Origin: DASZIT01 sp036489495
Lineage (GTDB): Bacteria; Actinomycetota; Acidimicrobiia; Acidimicrobiales; RAAP-2
Direction: 5' to 3'
Assembly: GCA_036489495.1 (NCBI GenBank)
Contig: DASXFR010000153.1
Coordinates: 1-60,987, forward strand
Length of the DNA: 60,987 nucleotides
The first letter of the stretch is position 1. Every line of letters begins with the position of its first letter. A model generated the notes under the pieces. The model had not been told where the DNA came from. It saw nothing but the letters and a program-made list of their open reading frames with translations, and ran no database searches. Of the stretch, positions 8,413 through 17,456 are shown one piece after another. The position numbers were made by a program, and so were the translations under genes.

Positions 8413-9096
8413 ACGTTCGATCTCATCGGTTACACCTTCGCCAATCCCGACTTGATCGACCAGGCCCTGTCCCACCGGTCATGGTGCGCTGAGCAGGGCG
8501 GCCTGCCGTCCAACGAGCGACTCGAGTTCCTGGGTGATGCCGTCCTCGGGTTGGTGGTGGCCGACCACACCTATCGCAACCATCCGGAGCTGCCCGAAGG
8601 CATCCTGGCCAAAGTGCGGGCCGGGGTGGTCAACGCCCGGGTACTGGCCGACGTCGGACGGGAGCTCAAGGTTGGGCCCTCTCTGCGGCTGGGAAAGGGT
8701 GAGGACCTCTCCGGGGGTCGGGAGAAGGAGTCGATCCTGGCCGATACCGTCGAGGCGATCTTCGGCGCCGTCTACCTCGACGGAGGTTATGAAGCCGCCC
8801 GCCAGCTCATTCTCGACCAGTTGTCGGATCGAATTGAAGACGCCATCGCCGAGCCCGGCGAGGCCGATCACAAGAGCCGCCTCCAGGAGGTCACCGTGAG
8901 CCTCGGTCGGGGGGTCCCCCGGTACGAAGTAGCGGGTCAGGGGCCGGATCATGCCCGGCGCTATCAAGCCACGGTGTACGTTGCTGACCAGCCCCTCGGA
9001 ACGGGGGAGGGGCGATCGAAGAAGGACGCCGAACAGGAAGCCGCCCGGGTCGCCTGTCGTGCGTTGGGGGATGAGAGGGAAGGAAAGCATGCCTGA
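8413..9096 (+). CDS. rnc: Ribonuclease III
   Basis: Double-strand-specific endoribonuclease acting in rRNA processing. The signature NERLEFLGDAVLG lies near residue 34, and the C-terminal third is a dsRNA-binding domain ending GEGRSKKDAEQEAARVA. Homology begins FDLIGYTFANPDLIDQALSHRS, right after codon 8413. No ATG, GTG or TTG fits: ATG 8335 would overlap acpP by 77 nt and add a residue stretch that is only acpP read in another frame, and TTG 8452 would cut off the first helix. ACG 8413 has GAGGGAG 6 nt upstream and gives 227 residues, the usual length. I therefore place the start at ACG, or at an ATG altered by a sequence error. Confidence 0.85.
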   Translation, partial: TFDLIGYTFANPDLIDQALSHRSWCAEQGGLPSNERLEFLGDAVLGLVVADHTYRNHPELPEGILAKVRAGVVNARVLADVGRELKVGPSLRLGKGEDLSGGREKESILADTVEAIFGAVYLDGGYEAARQLILDQLSDRIEDAIAEPGEADHKSRLQEVTVSLGRGVPRYEVAGQGPDHARRYQATVYVADQPLGTGEGRSKKDAEQEAARVACRALGDEREGKHA

Positions 9097-9931
9097 ACTT
9101 CCCGAAGTAGAAACCATTCGGCGCGACCTGCAAGGGGAGGTCGTCGGTCGCAAGATCAAGGCCGTGGAGGTGCGCAACGGGCGTACCGTCCGGCGCCATC
9201 CGAGCGCCAAGCACTTCCGCGCCCGGCTCGAGGGCCACACCATCAAGTCCATCGGCCGCTCAGGAAAGTACCTGCTCCTGGGCCTCGACGACGGTGAGAC
9301 CCTGGTGGTTCACCTGGGGATGAGTGGCCAGCTGCAGCGGGCCAAGAGCATCAAGGAACCCAAGACCCCGCACACCCACGCCATCATCACCTTCACCCAG
9401 GGGGGTCAACTCCGCTTCGTCGACCCCCGCACCTTCGGGGAGCTGTTCGTGTCGGCGGCCGCCGCCGACGGGGGCCCGGCGGTTCCCGAGCTCGCCCATC
9501 TTGGCTTCGATCCCCTCGAGGACGTGATGAGTTGGGAGAAGTTCTGGGTGTTGCTGAGCTCCCACAAAGCCGGGCTCAAGGCCCTGATGATGGATCAGGA
9601 GTTCGTGGCCGGGATCGGCAACATGTACGCCGACGAGATCCTGTTCGCCGCCGGCCTCCGCTATGACCGGATGTCGAACTCGCTCTCCTCCCAGGAGGTT
9701 CGCCGGCTCTACCGATCGATGGTCGAGACACTGGCCGAAGCCGTCAAGCACCGCGGCTCGTCGCTGGCCGACGAGCAGTACCGCGACCTGTTCGGAGAAG
9801 TCGGCGATTATCAGGGTCAGCACCAGGCCTACGACCGCGAAGGCCAGGCCTGCCGGCGCTGCCGGGCCACCATCACCAAGGTGAAATCCGGTGGTCGGGC
9901 GACCTATTTGTGCGAACACTGCCAGGTCTGA
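9089..9931 (+). CDS. mutM: Bifunctional DNA-formamidopyrimidine glycosylase/AP lyase
   Basis: Excises oxidised purines such as 8-oxoguanine and cleaves the resulting abasic site. The 280-residue protein starts MPELPEVETIRRDL: Pro2 is the Schiff-base nucleophile (after Met removal) and Glu3 is catalytic. The C-terminus is a zinc finger, CRRCRATI...YLCEHCQ, used for DNA binding. A GGAAGGA site lies just upstream and the start overlaps the end of rnc by 8 nt. The rnc-mutM-smc order is conserved in actinobacteria. Confidence 0.96.
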   Translation: MPELPEVETIRRDLQGEVVGRKIKAVEVRNGRTVRRHPSAKHFRARLEGHTIKSIGRSGKYLLLGLDDGETLVVHLGMSGQLQRAKSIKEPKTPHTHAIITFTQGGQLRFVDPRTFGELFVSAAAADGGPAVPELAHLGFDPLEDVMSWEKFWVLLSSHKAGLKALMMDQEFVAGIGNMYADEILFAAGLRYDRMSNSLSSQEVRRLYRSMVETLAEAVKHRGSSLADEQYRDLFGEVGDYQGQHQAYDREGQACRRCRATITKVKSGGRATYLCEHCQV

Positions 9932-9978
9932 GACCAGTTCGCGCCGGTGCGCAAGTCGATCGGTAGTGTGAGCTTCCG

Positions 9979-12900
9979 GTGTTCCTGAAGTCGCTCTCCC
10001 TCAAGGGTTTCAAATCGTTTGCCGATCCTGCCGTGCTCGAATTCGAGCCGGGGATCACCGTCGTCGTCGGGCCGAACGGCAGCGGGAAGTCGAACGTGGT
10101 CGATGCGGTGGCCTGGGTGCTCGGGGCCCAAGGGCCCCGCACCGTGCGGTCGTCGAAGATGGAGGACGTCATCTTCATGGGCACCGCCAACCGCCCGGCG
10201 CTGGGCCGGGCCGAGGTGGCCCTCACCATCGACAACAGCTCGGGCAAGCTGGCCTCCGACCTGGCCGAGATCACCATCACCCGGACGTTGTTCCGATCCG
10301 GAGACAGCGAGTACGCCATCAACGGCGCCCCGTGCCGTCTGCTCGACGTCCAAGAGCTGCTGTCCGACACCGGGGTGGGGCGCCAGCAGCACGTCATTGT
10401 GAGCCAGGGCCAACTCGACGCCATCCTCAATGCCCGGCCCGAGGACCGGCGGGCGGTGATCGAAGAAGCCGCCGGCGTGCTCAAGTTCCGCCGCCGCCGG
10501 GAGCGCTCCGAGCGCCGGCTGGCGGCTACCGAGGAGAACCTCGAACGCCTCGGCGACCTGGTGCGGGAGGTGAAACGGCAGATCCGACCGCTCGAGCGCC
10601 AGGCGGCGGCGGCTCGTTCCCACACCGAGTTGGCCGACGAACTGCGGGCGGTCCGGTTATTCGTCGCCGGCACCGAGCTCGGCGTCCTCGACGGTCGCCA
10701 TCGGGACGGGGACCGGTTGCGGGTGGATCTCTCGGCCACCGAGGAGCGCCTGCGGGGGTCGTTGGAGGAACTCGACACCGCCGCCACCCGGACGGCCGAC
10801 GAGCTGTCGGCGCAACGGGAGGCCGACCTGGCCTCCTCACTGGGCCGGGTCGAAGGATTGGTGCAACGGGCCCGGGGGTTGACCGGCGTGCTCCGCGAGC
10901 GCCAGCGCTCGTTGGCCCTGGCCCTCGATGCCGCCGCCGATGCCGACGTCGTCTCCACCCTGGAGGCGGAGGGCGCCCGGCTGGGCAGCGAGCTCGCCTC
11001 CGCCGAGTCCGAAGCCGAAGGGCTGGCCCCGGAGCAGGCCGACATGGCGACGGCCGAGTCGGCGTTGACCGCCGAGCTCGAGGCCCATCTGGCCGTCTGG
11101 GGTGACGAATCGGGGCTGCGGGATGCCGACGAAGCGGTGACGGTGGCCCGAGGCCAACGGGCCGGGCTGGAGCGGGCGCTCGAGCGCGACCGCCGGGCCC
11201 TGGAGCAGATCACCGGTCGGCTGGGCTCCGCCCGCCGCCGCTATGCCGCCCTGGAGGGGGAGGACCATGAGTTGGCCGAGCGGCTGGCCGAGCTGGAGCA
11301 GGCCCGGCACCGGCTCCAGACCGTGGTGGCCGAAACCGAGGCCGCCCACGGCGACGCCACCCAGCGCCTGGAGACAGCCGAGGAGACCCTCCGCCAGGCC
11401 GAACAGGAGCATCACCGCTCGGCGGCGAGGGCCGATGCCCTGGCCCGGGCGCTGGCCGAGGTTCGCGGCGCGGCCGGAGCCGAGATGCTGACCGGGGTCG
11501 ACGGGGTGGTCGGGATCCTGCTCGACCTGGTCGAAGTGGACTCGGGCTGGGAGGAAGCCTTCGAAGCCGCCGCCGGAGCCTCGCTGGCGGCGGTGGTGGT
11601 GTCGGGGAGCGGGCCGGCCCGGGCGGCGTTGGCCCGCTTGCGACAAGGGGAGGCGACCGGCGCGGTGCTGGCCCTCACCGGCGCGGTGGAGAGAGCCGCG
11701 GGGGAGCGGGGCGCCGATGATGCGATCCCGGCCACCGAGCCGGTCCGCCGGCATGTGAGTCCCCGCCGCGGGCGACCGGACATCGCCGGCCTGGCCGCGG
11801 TGCTCGACACGCTGCTGGCCGGGTCGGTCTGCGCCAACGGGGGCTGGACCGATGCCATCGATCTGGCCTTGGCCCGACCCGATCTGGTCGTCGTCACCCG
11901 GGAAGGGGATCGATTCTCGTCCACCGGCTGGCGGGTCCGGGCCGGTGGCGGCGTGGTCACCGCCGCCGTCGTCGAGGAGGCAGAGGCCCGGGCGGCGGTG
12001 GCATCCGGGGAGGCGGCCCGGGCCGCCGACGCCCGTCGGGAGGCCCGGGCCACGGTCGAGGCGACCCGAGCCGCGGCGGCCGAGGCGGTGCGGGCCGACG
12101 ACCGGAACGAGGGGGCCCACCAGACCGCCCGGGTGGCCCGGAGCCGGATCGCCAACGACCTCACCACCCTCTCCTCCGAGATCGAGGAGATCGACCAGAG
12201 CTACACCGAATTGGACGAGCGCATCGGTCGAGACGCCGCCCGGGCCGCCGAGCTGGACGATGAGGTGCCCCGGCTCGAGGGGGTCCGCGCCCGGGTGGCG
12301 GAGCGGTTGGAGGCGGCCCAGGAGGAACGGCAACGGATCGACGATCGCATCGCCGAAGTGGTGGCCCGGCGAACCGAGTGGGAGGTCCGCTGGGCCGGCC
12401 TGGAGGAACGACGGCGGGTGCTGGCCGACCGGCAGGCGGAGGTCGAACGTCGCCTGACCGGACACTCCGACGAGCGCCAGGAGGCGGCCGAGCGCCGGAG
12501 GCGGCTGGAAGCCGACGCCACCGCCGCCGAGCGGTTGCTGGCCGTGGTCGGCACCGCCCAGGTCGCCCTGGATGCGGCGCTGGCCGAATTGCGCGAGCGT
12601 CACCGTCGGCAACGGGAAGCGGTTCGGGCCGGAGGCGCCCGTCTCGAGACCCTGCGGGGACAGCGTTCGGCCGCCGAGCACGAGTTGGCGGCGGTGCGGA
12701 GCCGGATCCAAAAGATCGAGCTGGAACTGGCCGAATCGAGCATCCGGCGCGAGGCGGTGGTCGACATGCTCCGCCGTGAGCTTGGATCCAAGCCTGACGA
12801 AGCCCTGGCCGCCCCGGCCCCGGAACTTCCCGACGGGGTGGATGCCGAGGCCCGGGTGGAACAGCTCGAGCTCGAGCTGGCCAAACTCGGCCCGGTCAAC

Positions 12901-13596
12901 CCATTGGCCCTGGAGGAACTTTCTGAGCTTGGCGAGCGCCACCAATTCCTCGAGACCCAAGTGGAGGATGTCCGGACCGCTCGCCGCGAGCTCCACCACG
13001 TGATCCGCACTCTCGATGACGAGATCATGCAGGTGTTCGCCTCGGCTTTCGCCGATGTCAACGAGCACTTCTCCAATCTGGTCACCACGTTGTTCCCGGG
13101 TGGCACCGGCCGCCTGTCGCTCACCGAACCCGAGAATCTCCTCGACACCGGTGTCGAGGTCGAGGTGCGACCGGCCGGCCGCAACGTCCGGCGGTTGTCG
13201 CTGCTGTCGGGTGGGGAGCGGTCGCTGGTCGCCCTGGCCTTCCTGTTCGCGGTGTTCCGGAGCCGCCCGTCGCCCTTCTACCTGATGGACGAAGTCGAAG
13301 CCGCGCTCGACGACGTGAACCTCCATCGGTTCCTGGGTCTGGTCCACGAGTTCCGGGAAGAGGCCCAGCTGATCATCGTGAGCCATCAGAAGCGAACCAT
13401 GGAAGCCGGCGATGCGCTCTACGGCGTGACCATGGCCCCCGGCGGTTCCTCCAAGGTGGTGAGCCAGAAGGTCCCGCGGCGCCAGGGCGACACCGGATTC
13501 CCGGGCCTGGATGCCGGCCCGGAGGTGGTCGGCACCAGTGTGGAAGACGGCGGCAATGGAATTGAGACCGAAGTGGTGGGAGGTTCGGAACTGTGA
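9979..13596 (+). CDS. smc: Chromosome segregation protein SMC
   Basis: ATPase of the bacterial condensin complex. It has 1205 residues: N-terminal Walker A GPNGSGKS at residues 31-38, a long coiled coil, a hinge at roughly 500-655 (from GVDGVVGILLDLVEV), a second coiled coil, and the C-terminal head with LSGGERSLVALAFLFA near 1074 and Walker B FYLMDEVEAALDD near 1100. A 40-residue low-complexity tail after the head is not part of the catalytic fold. GTG 9979 has TAGTGT 9 nt upstream. Its stop overlaps ftsY as GTGA, the usual smc-ftsY coupling. The kleisin genes scpA and scpB are not in the window. Confidence 0.96.
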   Translation: MFLKSLSLKGFKSFADPAVLEFEPGITVVVGPNGSGKSNVVDAVAWVLGAQGPRTVRSSKMEDVIFMGTANRPALGRAEVALTIDNSSGKLASDLAEITITRTLFRSGDSEYAINGAPCRLLDVQELLSDTGVGRQQHVIVSQGQLDAILNARPEDRRAVIEEAAGVLKFRRRRERSERRLAATEENLERLGDLVREVKRQIRPLERQAAAARSHTELADELRAVRLFVAGTELGVLDGRHRDGDRLRVDLSATEERLRGSLEELDTAATRTADELSAQREADLASSLGRVEGLVQRARGLTGVLRERQRSLALALDAAADADVVSTLEAEGARLGSELASAESEAEGLAPEQADMATAESALTAELEAHLAVWGDESGLRDADEAVTVARGQRAGLERALERDRRALEQITGRLGSARRRYAALEGEDHELAERLAELEQARHRLQTVVAETEAAHGDATQRLETAEETLRQAEQEHHRSAARADALARALAEVRGAAGAEMLTGVDGVVGILLDLVEVDSGWEEAFEAAAGASLAAVVVSGSGPARAALARLRQGEATGAVLALTGAVERAAGERGADDAIPATEPVRRHVSPRRGRPDIAGLAAVLDTLLAGSVCANGGWTDAIDLALARPDLVVVTREGDRFSSTGWRVRAGGGVVTAAVVEEAEARAAVASGEAARAADARREARATVEATRAAAAEAVRADDRNEGAHQTARVARSRIANDLTTLSSEIEEIDQSYTELDERIGRDAARAAELDDEVPRLEGVRARVAERLEAAQEERQRIDDRIAEVVARRTEWEVRWAGLEERRRVLADRQAEVERRLTGHSDERQEAAERRRRLEADATAAERLLAVVGTAQVALDAALAELRERHRRQREAVRAGGARLETLRGQRSAAEHELAAVRSRIQKIELELAESSIRREAVVDMLRRELGSKPDEALAAPAPELPDGVDAEARVEQLELELAKLGPVNPLALEELSELGERHQFLETQVEDVRTARRELHHVIRTLDDEIMQVFASAFADVNEHFSNLVTTLFPGGTGRLSLTEPENLLDTGVEVEVRPAGRNVRRLSLLSGGERSLVALAFLFAVFRSRPSPFYLMDEVEAALDDVNLHRFLGLVHEFREEAQLIIVSHQKRTMEAGDALYGVTMAPGGSSKVVSQKVPRRQGDTGFPGLDAGPEVVGTSVEDGGNGIETEVVGGSEL

Positions 13597-14795
13597 TGGA
13601 TCCGGCGATGATCAATGCCGCCTCGGACACCGTGATCGGGCTCGCCGTCGGCATCCCGGTCATCGTGGTGGCCGGTGGGGTGACCCTGGGGGTTCGGCTG
13701 CGCCGCCGCCGCCCCAAGCCGGACGTTGTCGCTCCGGAGGCGACGAAAGCCCGTCCCGCCGTCCGGGCGGCTCCGCCCGCCGAAGCTTCCGTCGAGACCG
13801 CTCCTCCGGTCGAGGTTGCCGCCCCGGTCGAAGCTGTCGAAGCTGTCGAAGCGGTCGAGCCGGCCACCTACCGCAGCCGGATGGGGAAGGCCCGAGGTCT
13901 GCTGTCCGGCTACCTGGGTTCGGTGCGGTCCAAGTCCAAGATCGATGCGTCGACCTGGGACGACCTCGAGGAGGCCCTGATCCGGGCCGACGTGGGGGTG
14001 GGGGCCACCGACTCGGTGCTCGACGACCTCCGAACCCGGGTGAAGGCCGGCGAGATTTCCGGGGCCGACGCCCTGATCGACGCCCTGAAGGGCGACCTGG
14101 TGGCCACCCTGTCGGCGACGAGTGCCGGCTTGGCGGAGCCACGCCCGGAAGGCTCGTCGGCCGGCTCCGACGATTCGGACGACGGGCGATCGGTGGACGT
14201 GTGGTTGTTCGTCGGCGTCAACGGGGTGGGTAAGACCACCACGGTCGGCAAAGTCGCCAGCCGGCTGGCCGCCAACGGCAATCGGGTGTTGCTGGCGGCG
14301 GCCGACACCTTCCGAGCCGCAGCGGCCGAACAGTTGGAGACTTGGGCCACCCGGTCGGACGCCGACATCGTGCGAGGCTCCGAGGGGGGTGATCCCTCAT
14401 CGGTGGTGTTCGACGCGGTGCAACGGGCTGCCTCCAAGGGGCATGCCGTGGTGTTGGCCGACACCGCCGGGCGCCTGCACAATAAGGTGAATCTGGTCGA
14501 GGAGCTCAAGAAGATACGCCGGGTGGCCGACCGCCCGCCGGGCCGGGTGGTCGAGGTACTACTCGTCCTCGACGCCACCACCGGGCAGAACGGTCTGGCC
14601 CAGGCCAAGGTCTTCACGGAGGCGGTCGATGTCACCGGGGTGGTGCTGACCAAGCTGGACGGCACGGCCAAGGGCGGGATCGTGGTGGCCATCCAACGCG
14701 AGCTCGGCTTGCCGGTGAAGCTGGTCGGCCTCGGCGAGGGGGTCGGCGACCTGGTCGACTTCGATGCCGCGGCGTTTGTCGACGCTCTTTTCTGA
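13593..14795 (+). CDS. ftsY: Signal recognition particle receptor FtsY
   Basis: SRP receptor GTPase that docks ribosome-SRP complexes at the membrane. The 400-residue protein has an N-terminal hydrophobic segment (about residues 9-31) followed by arginines, an acidic low-complexity linker with a VEAVEAVEAVE run, then the NG domain: GVNGVGKTTT (G1) near 207, DTAGRLHNK (G3) and TKLDGTAKGG (G4/G5 region). GTG 13593 overlaps the smc stop; ATG 13596 is the next codon. An N-terminal membrane anchor like this is common in actinobacterial FtsY. ffh follows only after a HicAB insertion. Confidence 0.95.
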   Translation: MMDPAMINAASDTVIGLAVGIPVIVVAGGVTLGVRLRRRRPKPDVVAPEATKARPAVRAAPPAEASVETAPPVEVAAPVEAVEAVEAVEPATYRSRMGKARGLLSGYLGSVRSKSKIDASTWDDLEEALIRADVGVGATDSVLDDLRTRVKAGEISGADALIDALKGDLVATLSATSAGLAEPRPEGSSAGSDDSDDGRSVDVWLFVGVNGVGKTTTVGKVASRLAANGNRVLLAAADTFRAAAAEQLETWATRSDADIVRGSEGGDPSSVVFDAVQRAASKGHAVVLADTAGRLHNKVNLVEELKKIRRVADRPPGRVVEVLLVLDATTGQNGLAQAKVFTEAVDVTGVVLTKLDGTAKGGIVVAIQRELGLPVKLVGLGEGVGDLVDFDAAAFVDALF

Positions 14796-14848
14796 TTCGA
14801 GAGACATTCCGGTACCGGTCACGGTTGTGTCCAGACAGCTATTCCCAA

Positions 14849-15064
14849 TCAGGCATGGATGGGACGGGCTGACGGTGGTGGTACCGGGCGTCCACTCGAG
14901 CGGGCCGCTTCGAGCCACGCCTTGATCGCAACCTCAGCTTCGGCGACCGCCTCGTGAGGCGAGTCGCCGAGTGCCGAGCAATAGGCGAGGTCAGGGACGT
15001 CAGCGACCCATGCATCGTCCTCGTCGATCCAGAAGACGTTGATCGGATACTGCAGAGCCATCAC
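14849..15064 (-). CDS. hicB: HicB-family antitoxin
   Basis: A 71-residue protein with the partial RNase-H-like HicB fold: FWIDEDDAWVADVPDLAYCSALGDSPHEAVAEAEVAI matches the pattern in which a short strand pair is followed by a GDS-x-x-EA helix. It neutralises HicA by direct binding. It lacks an obvious C-terminal DNA-binding domain, so autoregulation would need the complex or another factor. GTG 15064 overlaps the hicA stop (GTGA); ATG 15061 is the next codon. The order hicA then hicB in one short operon is the standard arrangement. Confidence 0.85.
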   Translation of the reverse strand: MMALQYPINVFWIDEDDAWVADVPDLAYCSALGDSPHEAVAEAEVAIKAWLEAARSSGRPVPPPSARPIHA

Positions 15065-15276
15065 TTGCGCTCCTCAATGCTCAGATCGTACCGGCGGATC
15101 AACGTCACCAGCTGCCGCAGCTGATAGGGCTTGGCTTGGCCGGGCCGCTCTTGCAGGTTGAGTTGCTCGGGAATGCCGGCGCGAGCGTAAAGATGGTGGC
15201 TTCCAGCCACTCGGAGTAGCTCGAACCCGAGTGCTTCGGCGAGGCGCTGAGCATCGATAAACGAGACGTTCGTCAT
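15061..15276 (-). CDS. hicA: HicA-family mRNA interferase toxin
   Basis: A 71-residue dsRBD-like HicA toxin that cleaves mRNA in known systems. The N-terminal helix (DAQRLAEALGFELLRVAG) leads to GSHHLY, which contains the catalytic histidine region, followed by LRQLVTLIRRYDLS at the C-terminus. I chose ATG 15276 (MTNVSF); ATG 15288 would add four residues. The pair is inserted antisense to the housekeeping operon, between ftsY and ffh. Confidence 0.82.
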   Translation of the reverse strand: MTNVSFIDAQRLAEALGFELLRVAGSHHLYARAGIPEQLNLQERPGQAKPYQLRQLVTLIRRYDLSIEERK

Positions 15277-15508
15277 GGAGCCTGCCATTGAGCGAGCGAG
15301 GAGAGGAGTCGGCTTCATCGGCTCGGCCAGTAGATGGGGGCTGCGACAGCGTTGGCGTGGGTCGCCATGCCCAAATCGGATTGGTGCGGAAACGGACCAG
15401 GTTGGATTCGAAACTTGTCTTGGGACGAAAAAGCGGCAACCCCGATGGATATCCCCAGGGTTCCCGTGTGGTCCGGACCGACCAGGTGTCCGGTAGCCTG
15501 AGGAACCC

Positions 15509-17083
15509 ATGTTCGACAGCCTGACCGACCGATTCGAAGGAATTCTCAGCCGCCTGCGCAGCCGCGGGCGGCTCAGCCCCGATGATGTCGACGAGGTGCT
15601 CCGGGAGATCCGCACCGCACTCCTCGAAGCCGACGTCGAGCTGGGGGTGGTCCGGGGGTTCACCGAGGCGGTCAGGGCCCGAACCGTCGGCCTCGAACTG
15701 TCCCAGACCCTGAGTCCGGGCCAACAGGTCATCAAGATCGTCAACGAGGAGCTCACCGCCATCCTCGGCGGCGAGGCCCTCAAGATCTCCTACGCCAGCA
15801 AGCCGCCCACCGTGGTGCTACTGGCCGGCCTCCAGGGATCGGGGAAAACAACCACCGCGGCCAAGCTGGCCCGCTGGTTCAAGCAGCAGGGGCGTAACCC
15901 GATGCTGGTCGGCGCCGACCTCCAGCGCCCGGCGGCGGTCGAACAGCTCCGGGTGCTGGGCGGCCAAGCCGGCGTCTCGGTGTTCAGCGAGCCGACCGAC
16001 CCGGTGGCGGTGGCCACCGCGGGTCTGGAGGAGGCCCGCCGTCTCGGCCGGGACGTGCTCATCGTGGACACCGCCGGGCGCCTCTCCATCGACGAGGAGC
16101 TGATGGAGGAGGTCCGGGACATCGCCGGCGCCGTCGTCCCCGATTACACCTTCCTGGTCATCGACGCCATGACCGGCCAGGACGCGGTGTCGACGGCGGT
16201 GGCCTTCCACCAGACCCTGGCCCTCGACGGCGTCATCCTCACCAAGCTGGACGGAGACGCCCGAGGCGGCGCCGCCCTCTCGGTGAAAGAGGTGGTGGGG
16301 AGGCCCATCGCCTTCGCCTCCACCGGGGAGAAGCTCGACGATTTCGACCTGTTCCACCCCGACCGGATGTCGGATCGCATCCTGGGGATGGGCGACGTCC
16401 TCTCCCTCATCGAACAGGCGGAGCGCACCTTCGACGAAGGGGTGGCCTCCAAGGGCGCCGCCGCCATCATGGGGGGTCGCTTCACCCTGGAAGACTTCCT
16501 CGAGCAGCTCCAGCAGGTGAAGAAGATGGGCTCGGTCTCGGGGATGCTGTCCATGCTCCCGGGAGTGTCCAAGGACCTGAAGCAGGCCTCCTCGATGGTC
16601 GATGACCGCCAGATCGGCCAGGTCGAGGCCATCATCCGCTCGATGACCCCGGCCGAGCGCACCGACCCGTCGGTCATCGACGGCTCCCGCCGGGTCCGCA
16701 TCGCCAATGGCAGTGGCACCGCCACCTCCGACGTCAACGCCCTCCTCAAACAGTTCAAGGAGATGCGGAAGATGATGAAGGGATTCGGCAAGGGGGGGAT
16801 GGCCGGGGCCATGGGAGGTCTGGGCGGTCTGTTCGGACGTGGCCAGGGCATGTCCCCCAAGGCCATGGCCGACCTCGCCGACATGGCCGGTGGGCCCGAC
16901 GGCCCGGCCGGGTTCGACGAGCTGGGCGGCGGCCCGGACGCCCTGGGCGCCGGGAGCCCGTTTGCCGGAGCCGGGGCTGGCGCCGGTGGCGGCGGATCGG
17001 CCCGGCGGCCGGGGAAGTCGAAGGGATCCAAAGGCGGCAAGAAGGGCAAAGGCGGAGGTCGGGTGACCCCCAAGGCCCGCTGA
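15509..17083 (+). CDS. ffh: Signal recognition particle protein Ffh
   Basis: GTPase subunit of SRP that binds signal sequences and 4.5S RNA. 524 residues: N domain, G domain with GLQGSGKTTTAAKL near residue 108, DTAGRL, and TKLDGDARGGAA, then a Met-rich M domain (about 325-440). The last 85 residues are a Gly/Ala-rich then Lys-rich tail, longer than in E. coli. ATG 15509 has a GAGGA site and a TAGCCT -10-like element at 15494-15499, so it probably has its own promoter in addition to any read-through from smc-ftsY. Confidence 0.96.
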   Translation: MFDSLTDRFEGILSRLRSRGRLSPDDVDEVLREIRTALLEADVELGVVRGFTEAVRARTVGLELSQTLSPGQQVIKIVNEELTAILGGEALKISYASKPPTVVLLAGLQGSGKTTTAAKLARWFKQQGRNPMLVGADLQRPAAVEQLRVLGGQAGVSVFSEPTDPVAVATAGLEEARRLGRDVLIVDTAGRLSIDEELMEEVRDIAGAVVPDYTFLVIDAMTGQDAVSTAVAFHQTLALDGVILTKLDGDARGGAALSVKEVVGRPIAFASTGEKLDDFDLFHPDRMSDRILGMGDVLSLIEQAERTFDEGVASKGAAAIMGGRFTLEDFLEQLQQVKKMGSVSGMLSMLPGVSKDLKQASSMVDDRQIGQVEAIIRSMTPAERTDPSVIDGSRRVRIANGSGTATSDVNALLKQFKEMRKMMKGFGKGGMAGAMGGLGGLFGRGQGMSPKAMADLADMAGGPDGPAGFDELGGGPDALGAGSPFAGAGAGAGGGGSARRPGKSKGSKGGKKGKGGGRVTPKAR

Positions 17084-17168
17084 GCAGGCCTTGGATGCCC
17101 GATTGCACGCCGGCCTCGCGGTTGGTGGGAGACTGTCGGGCGCTATCAACACAATCAAGGAGTCAATC

Positions 17169-17456
17169 GTGGCAGTCAAGCTCCGCCTGGTGCGGATCGG
17201 GAAGAAGAAGCAGCCGACGTACCGGCTGGTGGCGGCGGACAGCCGTTCGCCGCGTAACGGCCGGTTCATCGAGATCGTGGGCACCTACGCTCCCCGCGGC
17301 AAGTCGTTGGCCGAACCCGACGCGGTGATCGAGATCGACAACACCAAGGCAGTCAAGTGGTTGTCGCAAGGGGCTCAGCCCACCGAACGGGTGGAGAAGC
17401 TTCTGAAGCAATCCGGGGCGCTGGACGAATTCGCCACGGCCAAGGCCGCCCAGTGA
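17169..17456 (+). CDS. rpsP: 30S ribosomal protein S16
   Basis: A small-subunit ribosomal protein of 95 residues, beginning MAVKLRLVRIGKKKQPTYRL, the standard S16 N-terminus. GTG 17169 follows an AAGGAG site at 17155-17160 by 8 nt; the frame is open 78 nt further upstream but without homology. Its stop overlaps the next gene as GTGA. It heads the rpsP-khpA-rimM-trmD-rplS operon. Confidence 0.95.
   Translation: MAVKLRLVRIGKKKQPTYRLVAADSRSPRNGRFIEIVGTYAPRGKSLAEPDAVIEIDNTKAVKWLSQGAQPTERVEKLLKQSGALDEFATAKAAQ

Noticed and set aside
8452..8454. TTG as the rnc start
   Set aside because: It would remove the first conserved helix (LIGYTFANP) and leaves no ribosome-binding site.
10837..13386. Very long open frame on the minus strand opposite smc
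   Set aside because: High-GC codon bias leaves the opposite frame open; the translation is Gly/Pro/Arg/His rich without any domain, while the plus strand is unmistakable SMC.
13826..13864. Tandem GTCGAAGC-like 9-mers
   Set aside because: They encode the VEAVEA linker of FtsY and are ordinary low-complexity coding sequence.
14796..15508. Flanking repeats marking the HicAB insertion as mobile
   Set aside because: I could find no direct or inverted repeats at the two edges, nor a transposase.
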